Positions 7,765 through 14,020 of a DNA stretch of 16,169 nt are shown in pieces. The position numbers and the translations under genes are program-made. Position 1 is the stretch's first letter. Each line of letters begins with the position of its first letter. Location of the stretch: assembly GCA_046715095.1 (NCBI GenBank), contig JBKJZQ010000009.1:1-16169 (forward strand), given 5' to 3'. The notes below the pieces were generated by a model, which saw only the letters and a program-made list of their open reading frames with translations, searched no databases and was not told the DNA's origin. Origin of the DNA: WHTI01 sp046715095. GTDB lineage: Bacteria > Actinomycetota > CADDZG01 > WHSQ01.

Positions 7765-8946
7765 TCAGATCGCGTAACGGACGAAGCGGCCTTCCAGGTT
7801 GTCGTCGCCGAGCCTCTCGATCACGTCCACGAGAAGGGCGACGCAGACGGGGTCGAACTGCGTTCCGGAGTGGTTGATGATCTCGTCGAGGGCCTGCTCG
7901 ACCGGCAGGGCGTTGCGGTATGGCCGGTCGGTTGTCATCGCGTCGAACGAATCGCAAACGGCCACGATCCGCGCGCCCAGCGGGATCTGGTCGCCCTTCA
8001 ACCTCATGGGATAGCCCTCGCCGTCCCACCGTTCGTGGTGGTGGTAGATCACCGGCAAGGCAGACTTCAGGAAGTCGATGCCTTCGAGCATCCGTTTGCC
8101 GATCTCGGGATGCGTCCGCATCACCGCCCGCTCGCCCTCGGTGAGCGGGCAGGGCTTCCTCAGGATCGCATCGGAGATCCCGATCTTCCCGACATCGTGG
8201 AGGATCGAGCCGAGCCGCACCGCGTGACGGGTCTCGTTGGTGACCTGCATCGCATCCGCGAGGGCGCTGGCGAGGTCACGGATCCTGCTCGTGTGTGCCT
8301 GTGTGTAGGGGTCGCGCGCTTCGAGCGCAGAGACGAGTGCCACGATCGTGGAGGTGTACTGGGCCTCGAGCCTGGCGGCGAGCTGGATCTTCGAGTACGC
8401 GTTCGCCGCGAACGTCGTAAGCACCTCGACGTGGCGGGGGTCGTCGGTTCGGAACGGCCGGTTCGCCCGGCGATAGATCTCGACGATGCCGATGCCACGC
8501 CCGTCGACGACGACCGAACACATCAACATGCGTGAGAACCCGAGCTCGTGGAGGAGCGCCAGCTCGCCCGGATCTGCGTCGGAGTCGTCGATAGAGATCT
8601 CGAGGGACTCCCCGGACCCGATGACCTTTCGGGTCATCGGGTACTGGGCGAGCGGGTACTCCTCGACGATCGTGTTGAGCCGGTACGGCGGCAGCACGCA
8701 GGCGGCGACGTCTCGGATGATGTCCCTGTCTTGATCGACGAGCGAGACCAGTGCGGCGTCCGCGTTCAGGGCCGTGACGACCGAACGAGCGAGGCCGGCG
8801 AAGAGGTCCCGGATGTCCGTCGCCTCTTGCATGGGGCCGATGCCCTCGATGAGGTTACCCAGGTGATCGCCGCGGCCGAAATTCCCAACCACGACGGCAT
8901 CCCCGTCCTTTTTCCGCGGATCCGTAATGCTTTCCGAAGCGTGCAT
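7765..8946 (-). CDS. GAF and HD-GYP domain protein, candidate cyclic-di-GMP phosphodiesterase
   Basis: The 393-residue product has an N-terminal GAF-type sensory domain (about 40-190) and a C-terminal HD-GYP domain (about 197-385). Metal and catalytic motifs are intact: H218, the HD pair at 250-251 in ILHDVGKIG, THPEIG at 278-283, HHHERWDGEGYP at 302-313 with the GYP signature, and ARIVAVCDSFDAMTTDRPYR at 325-344. The family cleaves cyclic-di-GMP to pGpG or GMP; activity here is inferred. No signal peptide or membrane segment is seen, so it is probably cytosolic. The start at 8946 is uncertain: Met39 (8832) stands right before the GAF domain, and the first 38 residues look unstructured. It precedes the LOG gene and interrupts the usual hemW-hrcA neighbourhood. 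Confidence 0.9.
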   Translation of the reverse strand: MHASESITDPRKKDGDAVVVGNFGRGDHLGNLIEGIGPMQEATDIRDLFAGLARSVVTALNADAALVSLVDQDRDIIRDVAACVLPPYRLNTIVEEYPLAQYPMTRKVIGSGESLEISIDDSDADPGELALLHELGFSRMLMCSVVVDGRGIGIVEIYRRANRPFRTDDPRHVEVLTTFAANAYSKIQLAARLEAQYTSTIVALVSALEARDPYTQAHTSRIRDLASALADAMQVTNETRHAVRLGSILHDVGKIGISDAILRKPCPLTEGERAVMRTHPEIGKRMLEGIDFLKSALPVIYHHHERWDGEGYPMRLKGDQIPLGARIVAVCDSFDAMTTDRPYRNALPVEQALDEIINHSGTQFDPVCVALLVDVIERLGDDNLEGRFVRYAI

Positions 8947-9061
8947 AAGCTCTTTACATCGGCGCGATCTCCGGGACGGTAAAGCGTCTCATCCCAAATA
9001 GTTCGTTAGTCCCGATCATCCCGAAAGCTGTGGATATTGCCCCGTGACCTTCTGGCCGCCG
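8947..9061. other. 115-bp spacer between hemW and the HD-GYP gene, no feature identified
   Basis: No ORF, strong hairpin or convincing promoter is visible. The segment is more AT-rich than its surroundings, as expected of a promoter region for the HD-GYP gene, but no -35/-10 pair with acceptable spacing stands out. A short TCATCCC repeats at 8989-8995 and 9016-9022. Confidence 0.4.
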
Positions 9062-10267
9062 CTAGAGGAGGCGGGCGCCGATCTCCGAGGCGAGAAAAGT
9101 CCCTCGGGGCGTCGCCCTGAGCCATCCACCGGCCTCTTCGAGGAGCCCGTCGGCTACGAGGGCTGCGATCTCCGAGGTATGCCCGTCGAGCGCCCCACCC
9201 CCCCACCGCCTCTCGAACGACGGGAGGTTGATCCCGCTTGCCAGTCTGATCCCGAGCATCATGGCTTCCGCCACCCGCACCGGCGGCGCCAAAGTCTCCC
9301 TGCCCGCCTCCGGAGAACGACTTGCGGACGCGGCCGCGATGTAGCCCCGGGGAAGCCTCTCGGACCAGTACCGCGTTCCGTCGAGGTGCCCGTGTGCTCC
9401 CGCGCCGAAGCCCAGATAGTTACCCGCCGACCAGTACAGGACGTTGTGTGCCGACGCCCGGCCTCGTCGCGCCCAGTTCGATATCTCGTAGCGCCCGTAC
9501 CCTGCGCGTCCGAGCAACTCGCTCGCGATCTCGTACCGGTCCGCCTGGAGATCGGGGTCGACATCGGCAACGCGTCCGCTCCTAACCAGCGTCGCGAGAG
9601 GCGTCCCCTCCTCGACCGTGAGCGCGTACGCCGAGATGTGATGTGGCGAGGCCTCGATCAATCCCTCCAGCGAGGCGCGCCAGTCCTCGGGTCGTTCCCA
9701 CGGGGAACCGTAGATCAGGTCACCGTTCACATCGGGAACCCCCGCCCGCTTGGCGGCGGTCATCGCCTCCAGAGCCACCTCCGGCGAGTGCGTACGCCCG
9801 AGACCGGCGAGGACGCGAGGCACGAGCGACTGGATCCCGATAGAGACCCGATTGTCCCCGGCCTCGAGGAGGATCTCGAAATAGCGTTCGTCGACGGTTT
9901 CGGGGTTCGCCTCAACGGTGATCTCCGCGGCAGGAACGATCCCGACCGAGGCCCTGACTGCATCGAGGATCCGCCCGAGGTCCTCCGCCGGCAAGAGTGT
10001 CGGCGTTCCTCCGCCGAAGAACACCGAGGTCGCCGGCCCGCGGCCGAGCGCGTTCGCCTCGATATCCGCGACCAGGGCGTCGACGTAAGGGCCGTGCACG
10101 TTCTCCGCTCCGGCGCTTTCCTTCAGCGCATAGGTGTTGAAGTCACAGTAGTGACAGCGGTGGAGGCAGAACGGGATGTGGACATAGACGCCGAACCCCG
10201 GATCCTCGAGCCACTCCCCACTGCGAGAGACTCCGGGGGGCGCCGCCGCCACTGTCGGGGGGCTCAT
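9062..10267 (-). CDS. hemW: Radical SAM heme chaperone HemW
   Basis: HemW binds heme and transfers it to client proteins; it was long annotated as oxygen-independent coproporphyrinogen oxidase (HemN-like). The 401-residue product shows the radical-SAM cluster motif CLHRCHYC (Cys34, Cys38, Cys41) followed by DFNTYA. It lacks the fourth cysteine that marks true HemN, which supports HemW. FFGGGTPTLL, the conserved SVEIGIQS-like stretch (here VSIGIQS) and DLIYGSPWE follow, and a C-terminal winged-helix region closes it. The ATG at 10267 overlaps the lepA stop as ATGA. A frame extending farther upstream only reads lepA out of frame. lepA-hemW is a widely conserved pair. Confidence 0.94.
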   Translation of the reverse strand: MSPPTVAAAPPGVSRSGEWLEDPGFGVYVHIPFCLHRCHYCDFNTYALKESAGAENVHGPYVDALVADIEANALGRGPATSVFFGGGTPTLLPAEDLGRILDAVRASVGIVPAAEITVEANPETVDERYFEILLEAGDNRVSIGIQSLVPRVLAGLGRTHSPEVALEAMTAAKRAGVPDVNGDLIYGSPWERPEDWRASLEGLIEASPHHISAYALTVEEGTPLATLVRSGRVADVDPDLQADRYEIASELLGRAGYGRYEISNWARRGRASAHNVLYWSAGNYLGFGAGAHGHLDGTRYWSERLPRGYIAAASASRSPEAGRETLAPPVRVAEAMMLGIRLASGINLPSFERRWGGGALDGHTSEIAALVADGLLEEAGGWLRATPRGTFLASEIGARLL

Positions 10268-12078
10268 GAGTCCGTCTCCGGTTCCAGTTTCAGGGCTTCG
10301 ATGAAGGCAGATTGCGGGACCTCGACCGACCCGATCTGCTTCATCCGCTTCTTCCCCTCTTTCTGCTTCTCGAGGAGCTTCCGCTTCCGGCTGACGTCGC
10401 CGCCGTAGCACTTGGCGATGACATCCTTGCGCTTCGCCTTCACGGTCTCGCGGGCGATGACCCGGGAACCAACCGCGGCCTGGATCGGGACGTCGAAGAG
10501 CTGCCGGGGGATCAACTTGCGGAGTCGCTCGGTCATCCTCTTGCCGTAGTCGTAGGCCTTGTCGCGGTGAACGACCGTCGAGAACGCGTCGACGGGCTGG
10601 CCGTTGAGGAGCACGTCGACCTTGACCAGATCGGAAGGTTTCATACCGACCTGCTCGTAGTCGAGGGACGCGTAACCCTTGGTGCCGCTCTTCAGTTGAT
10701 CGAAGAAGTCGAAGATGATCTCGCCGAGCGGCATGTGATAGCGGATCTCGACCCGTTCGGGTGAGAGGTAGTGCATCTCCTTGAGCTCGCCCCGCCGATC
10801 CTGGCACAGCTGCATGATCGTCCCGATGTACTCGGACGGTGACACGATCATCACCGAAACGTACGGCTCGTAGATCTCGTCGACCGTGCTTCGGTCGGGC
10901 ACGTCGGTTGGGTTACGGATCATCTTCCTGGTGCCGTCGGTGAGCACGAGCTCGTACCCCACCGAGGGGGCAGTTGCGATCAGCTCGAGATCGGACTCGC
11001 GCTCCAGCCGGTCGCGCGTGATCTCCATGTGCAGGAGTCCCAGGAATCCACAGCGGAATCCGAAACCAAGCGCGGTTGAAGATTCCGGCTCGTACACCAG
11101 AGCCGAATCGTTGAGCTTCAACTTGTCGAGAGCGTCGCGCAAGAGCGGGAAGTCGTCGCCGTTGATCGGATAGATACCGGCGAACACCATCGGCTTGGGC
11201 TCGCGGTAGCCGTGCAGGGGTTCGACCGCGGCTCCCTTCCCGGCGATCGTCACGGTGTCACCGACCTTGACAAGAGAGACTTCTTTGATCCCGGCCACGA
11301 GATAACCGACCTCACCGGCATCGAGTGAGTCCACCGGAAGAGGGCCCGGGCCCATGACGCCGATCTCGTCTGCCTCCACGTCGAGCTCGGCGATCATGAA
11401 GCGGATCGACTGTCGAGATCTGAGTGCCCCGTCGATCACCCTGATGTACGCCACCACGCCCCGGTACGCGTCGTAGTAAGAGTCGAACACCAGGGCTCTC
11501 AGTGGAGCCTCCGGGTCTCCCTTCGGCGGCGGAACCTTAGCCACGATCTCTTCCAGCAGATCGGGGACGCCGTCGCCCGTCTTCGCCGAGATGCGGAATA
11601 CGTCGTCCACATCACACCCGATCAACTGGGCGATCTCCTCTGCGTACTTCTCCGGCTGAGCGGCCGGGAGGTCGATCTTGTTCAACACCGGAATGATCTC
11701 GAGCCCGGCGTCGACCGCGAGATACAGGTTCGTCAGGGTCTGAGCCTCGATACCCTGAGCAGCATCCACGAGCAGAAGCACGCCGTCGCAGGCCGCCAGC
11801 GAGCGGGAGACCTCGTAGCCGAAGTCCACGTGGCCGGGCGTGTCGATGAGGTTGATCTCGTAGATCTCGCCGTCGCTCGCTTTGTATTCCATCCGGACGG
11901 CCGCGGCCTTGATCGTGATGCCCCGTTCCCTCTCGAGGTCCATCCGGTCGAGATATTGCTCCCGCATGTCGCGATCGGATACCGTCCCCGTGAGCTGCAG
12001 GAGGCGGTCCGAGAGGGTGCTCTTGCCGTGATCTATGTGGGCGATGACTGCGATCGCCCGCTGATGCGCCTGATCCAT
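10264..12078 (-). CDS. lepA: Elongation factor 4 (LepA)
   Basis: LepA is a ribosomal GTPase of the EF-G class, linked to back-translocation and to translation or assembly fidelity. The 604-residue product matches the ~600-residue family. GTPase motifs are AHIDHGKST at 13-21, the switch region RGITIKA at 52-58, DTPGH at 79-83 and NKID at 133-136. The LepA-specific C-terminal region is present, with the basic SRKRKLLEKQKEGKKRMK stretch and the near-terminal PQSAFIEAL. I start at the ATG at 12078 (MDQAHQRAIAVIAH), where homology begins; an upstream ATG at 12117 would add 13 non-conserved residues across the promoter. No Shine-Dalgarno sequence precedes it, and if the -10 at 12106-12101 is used the leader is very short. 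hemW follows with an ATGA overlap. Confidence 0.97.
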   Translation of the reverse strand: MDQAHQRAIAVIAHIDHGKSTLSDRLLQLTGTVSDRDMREQYLDRMDLERERGITIKAAAVRMEYKASDGEIYEINLIDTPGHVDFGYEVSRSLAACDGVLLLVDAAQGIEAQTLTNLYLAVDAGLEIIPVLNKIDLPAAQPEKYAEEIAQLIGCDVDDVFRISAKTGDGVPDLLEEIVAKVPPPKGDPEAPLRALVFDSYYDAYRGVVAYIRVIDGALRSRQSIRFMIAELDVEADEIGVMGPGPLPVDSLDAGEVGYLVAGIKEVSLVKVGDTVTIAGKGAAVEPLHGYREPKPMVFAGIYPINGDDFPLLRDALDKLKLNDSALVYEPESSTALGFGFRCGFLGLLHMEITRDRLERESDLELIATAPSVGYELVLTDGTRKMIRNPTDVPDRSTVDEIYEPYVSVMIVSPSEYIGTIMQLCQDRRGELKEMHYLSPERVEIRYHMPLGEIIFDFFDQLKSGTKGYASLDYEQVGMKPSDLVKVDVLLNGQPVDAFSTVVHRDKAYDYGKRMTERLRKLIPRQLFDVPIQAAVGSRVIARETVKAKRKDVIAKCYGGDVSRKRKLLEKQKEGKKRMKQIGSVEVPQSAFIEALKLEPETDS

Positions 12079-12100
12079 GGGCGCAGCGTAAAGGCTGTGC

Positions 12101-12108
12101 GGTATACT
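12101..12108. promoter_or_regulatory. Symmetric -10-like element between lepA and rpsT
   Basis: GTATAC at 12102-12107 is a palindrome. It gives a -10-like TATACT on the plus strand (12103-12108) facing rpsT and TATACC on the minus strand (12106-12101) facing lepA. Neither direction has a recognisable -35 at 16-18 bases. Plus-strand transcription would give rpsT a leader of about 90 bases; minus-strand transcription would start within about 15-20 bases of the lepA ATG. Confidence 0.4.
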
Positions 12109-12165
12109 TCGCCGCAAACCCCCCTAGTTATGGGCCCCGAGACCGCGCGTCGCAGTCCGGGGTCC

Positions 12166-12196
12166 GCAGTTCGACTCGACGAACTGCCCAACAGTT
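12166..12196 (+). promoter_or_regulatory. Overlapping alternative hairpins in the rpsT leader
   Basis: GCAGTTCG at 12166-12173 pairs perfectly with CGAACTGC at 12180-12187 around a six-base loop. AACTG at 12182-12186 can instead pair with CAGTT at 12192-12196, next to the GGAG ribosome binding site at 12197-12200. The two stems exclude each other. Leader-mediated autocontrol is known for S20 in Escherichia coli; whether this structure acts that way is inference. Confidence 0.4.
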
Positions 12197-12207
12197 GGAG
12201 AATCCAG

Positions 12208-12465
12208 ATGGCAAACATCAAGAGTCAGATCAAGAGGAACCGCCAGAGCGCCGCCGCCAACGAGCGGAACAAGAGCGTGCGCTCCAAGCTGCGGACGATC
12301 ATCAAGAACTACCTCAGCACGGCCGAGTCGGGTGACGCCGAAGGAACGGCCTCCGGCTACCGCGAGGTCAGCCGCGAGCTGGACAAGGCCGCGGCGAAGG
12401 GCATCATCCACAAGAACAAGGCAGCCAACCAGAAGTCCCGGTTGGCCAAGCACCTCAAGAGCTAG
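12208..12465 (+). CDS. rpsT: 30S ribosomal protein S20
   Basis: S20 is a primary binder of 16S rRNA in the 30S body. The 85-residue basic product begins MANIKSQIKRNRQ and has the typical IHKNKAANQKSRLAKHL ending; length equals the family. GGAG lies seven bases before the ATG. It stands alone on the plus strand, divergent from lepA and convergent with holA, the usual arrangement for bacterial rpsT beside holA. Its TAG stop lies inside a 24-bp tandem repeat whose second copy holds the holA stop. Confidence 0.98.
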   Translation: MANIKSQIKRNRQSAAANERNKSVRSKLRTIIKNYLSTAESGDAEGTASGYREVSRELDKAAAKGIIHKNKAANQKSRLAKHLKS

Positions 12466-12508
12466 CCCGCTCGCTCCCGCTCGAGCTAGCCCGCTCGCTC
12501 CCGCTCGA
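12459..12508. repeat. Exact 24-bp tandem duplication spanning the rpsT and holA stop codons
   Basis: Units at 12461-12484 and 12485-12508 are identical, with two further matching bases at the left edge. Each unit contains GCTAGC, which reads TAG on both strands. Copy one provides the rpsT stop (12463-12465) and copy two the holA stop (12486-12488 on the minus strand). Because 24 is a multiple of three, each gene has a second in-frame TAG in the other copy. No T-run follows, so I do not call a terminator. Confidence 0.95.
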
Positions 12509-13421
12509 CGATCCGCACTACCGCGCGCTCGAGCGCGGCCTGAGGGGGCAGGTCTCCGCCCTTCATCTCGACATCAGCTTCCGCCAGGAACGACATCGCG
12601 TTCACCAGCTCGTCCTCCGAAAAGGAACGCGCCTGGTTGGCCATGCGTTCTGCGCGCCATCCCGGCATACCGAGGACGTCACCCACCGCTGCTGCTCCCC
12701 TATCGGCATGGCGTCTGGCCCTCAGCAGCCTCCTGATGTGGTTCGTGAGGGCCCCGAGGAGCGGCAACGGATCCTCGCCCTGGTCGTAGAGGCGGCGCAG
12801 CAACTCCATCGCTCGGGGGAGTTTCCGCTCCCCGACGGCATCAGTGAACGAGTAGATCCGCTCGTCGGCGTGCCGGGCGAAGGCGGCCTTCACCTCTGCG
12901 GGCCCGACCGTCCCGTCCGGTCCCAACCGGGTGCCCATCTGATCCAGGGCCCCGTCGAGGTCTCTCAGCTCGTTGCCGACAGCGTCGATAAGGGACCACG
13001 CGGCGCGCTCGTCGATCTTCAGCTTCTTTAGCTTGGCGCGATCTCTGATCCACGAGACGAGCTGTCTGCCTTTGGGTGCCTGGAGACTCACCAGGGCGCC
13101 GATCTTCTTGGCCTGGGCGTCGAGCTTCGTACGTCCGGAGGCGACCAGCACGAGGACCGAAGACGGCGACGGCGATTCCAGGTACCTGCTCAAGGTTTCG
13201 ACCTGCTCCTTGAGCATGTCCTGCGCATCCCGAACGATCACCAGCCGGCATCCGCCGAGCAAGGACGCGGTCTCGAGCGTGCCGAGTATCTCGTGACCGG
13301 GGGCCCGAGCCTCAAGCGTTATTTCGGACAGCGGATCGCAGCCGGTCTCCGCCCTCACCCGCTCGAGAGCCTCGTCGACCAGGAACTCCTCGCCGGATAA
13401 GAGATAGACGGGAAAGCTCAT
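12486..13421 (-). CDS. holA: DNA polymerase III delta subunit
   Basis: The delta subunit opens the beta sliding clamp within the clamp-loader complex. The 311-residue product has the family layout: an N-terminal Rossmann-like region starting VYLLSGEEFLVDEAL (5-19), LLGGCRLVIVRDAQ at about 54-67, a central helical region, and a C-terminal collar domain with LPLLGALTNHIRRLL. Sequence conservation in this family is low, so the call rests on these motifs, length and position opposite rpsT. The ATG at 13421 overlaps the stop of a 19-codon mini-ORF as ATGA. Only a weak GGGA precedes it, so initiation may depend on ribosomes arriving from upstream. Confidence 0.93.
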   Translation of the reverse strand: MSFPVYLLSGEEFLVDEALERVRAETGCDPLSEITLEARAPGHEILGTLETASLLGGCRLVIVRDAQDMLKEQVETLSRYLESPSPSSVLVLVASGRTKLDAQAKKIGALVSLQAPKGRQLVSWIRDRAKLKKLKIDERAAWSLIDAVGNELRDLDGALDQMGTRLGPDGTVGPAEVKAAFARHADERIYSFTDAVGERKLPRAMELLRRLYDQGEDPLPLLGALTNHIRRLLRARRHADRGAAAVGDVLGMPGWRAERMANQARSFSEDELVNAMSFLAEADVEMKGGDLPPQAALERAVVRIVERERAG

Positions 13422-13477
13422 GCTTTCCCGATCGCGGATGGCGTGCGGCTCAATTGGGCGAGCTCTGACTCGCTCAT
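13418..13477 (-). CDS. 19-codon mini-ORF bridging the 64-residue gene and holA
   Basis: The ATG at 13477-13475 overlaps the TGA of the upstream gene as ATGA. The frame reads MSESELAQLSRTPSAIGKA and its TGA at 13420-13418 overlaps the holA ATG, again as ATGA. It is in a different frame from both neighbours and fills the whole 52-base gap. The bases around both ATGs are alike: AAGCATGAGC occurs at each. It may be a translated bridge for coupling or a start-region duplication now decayed; the peptide resembles nothing I recognise. Confidence 0.3.
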   Translation of the reverse strand: MSESELAQLSRTPSAIGKA

Positions 13478-13668
13478 GCTTCCCTCAGGCCCATCGTGTA
13501 GTGGCGCTCACCATCGCCGTCGAGCGAGACTGCCTCCGCCCCCTCGTCTAAGAGCGCCTCCCAGTGGTCCCCCATCCATTCCTCGGCGGCCTCTCGGGAA
13601 GGGAACGACTCGGTGGACCTGACGTCGCGGCCCGTGTCGTCGTGCAGCATCCACGTCCAGTCGCTCAC
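13474..13668 (-). CDS. Small conserved-type protein of unknown function, 64 residues
   Basis: A short acidic protein starting MSDWTWMLHD, with a SFPSREAAEEWMGDHW stretch in the middle and a HYTMGL ending. From memory it resembles a family of ~65-residue actinobacterial proteins with a FPSQxxAExWLGExWxEL-like core; no function is known to me. It has no signal peptide or membrane segment. The start is GTG, one base after the stop of the upstream membrane-protein gene, so it is probably co-translated. Codon use matches its neighbours. Confidence 0.75.
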   Translation of the reverse strand: MSDWTWMLHDDTGRDVRSTESFPSREAAEEWMGDHWEALLDEGAEAVSLDGDGERHYTMGLREA

Positions 13669-13669
13669 C

Positions 13670-14020
13670 TCAGACCGCGGCCCAGAAGGCGAGCATCGAC
13701 AGCGCGATGAGCGGGACCCCGACCATGAGGGCCCAGACCGCGAGGGCCATCGAGGTGATCTCCACGGCCTCTTCGGAGACGATCCGGGACGCCATGCTCC
13801 TCCGGCCGCGCGCTCGTTTGGACGACCATCCCTCGGCAGGCTCGGCGGCTCCGGTCAGGCCGACCCCCAGCACCAGGATGCCGACGATGAAGAGGGCCGT
13901 CCCGATGCCGTGGTAGACGACCTTGTCCGCCAGCCATGCGTAGGCCAGGCCGCCGATGGTTCCCGCCGCGGTTCCGCCACCGAGGGAGATACCGATCACT
14001 TTAAGGTTCGAGAGCTTCAT
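13670..14020 (-). CDS. Small membrane protein of unknown function, 116 residues
   Basis: The product has about three hydrophobic segments: 8-30 (glycine-rich, GGGTAAGTIGGLAYAWL), 39-58 and 90-115. A short basic loop (SSKRARGRR, 66-74) lies between the second and third. I start at the ATG at 14020 (MKLSNLKVIG), which overlaps the comEC stop by 20 bases. A frame extending farther upstream reads comEC out of frame and is arginine/serine rich, a high-GC shadow. No family is recognised. The gene could be a real co-translated partner of comEC, or simply conserved by position. Confidence 0.6.
   Translation of the reverse strand: MKLSNLKVIGISLGGGTAAGTIGGLAYAWLADKVVYHGIGTALFIVGILVLGVGLTGAAEPAEGWSSKRARGRRSMASRIVSEEAVEITSMALAVWALMVGVPLIALSMLAFWAAV

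Noticed and set aside
8989..9022. TCATCCC direct repeat upstream of the HD-GYP gene as an operator
   Set aside because: Seven bases, two copies, 27 bases apart with no symmetry; too weak to call.
9044..10408. Plus-strand frame of 454 codons opposite hemW
   Set aside because: Very long, but entirely antisense to hemW and the lepA end, rich in Arg/Pro/Gly and without motifs; expected at this GC content.
10268..10807. Upstream extension of the hemW frame by 180 codons
   Set aside because: It overlaps the lepA C-terminus in another frame; homology starts at the ATG at 10267, which overlaps the lepA stop.
12459..12508. Intrinsic terminator for rpsT or holA
   Set aside because: Only short stems such as GCTCGAGC form and no T-run follows on either strand.
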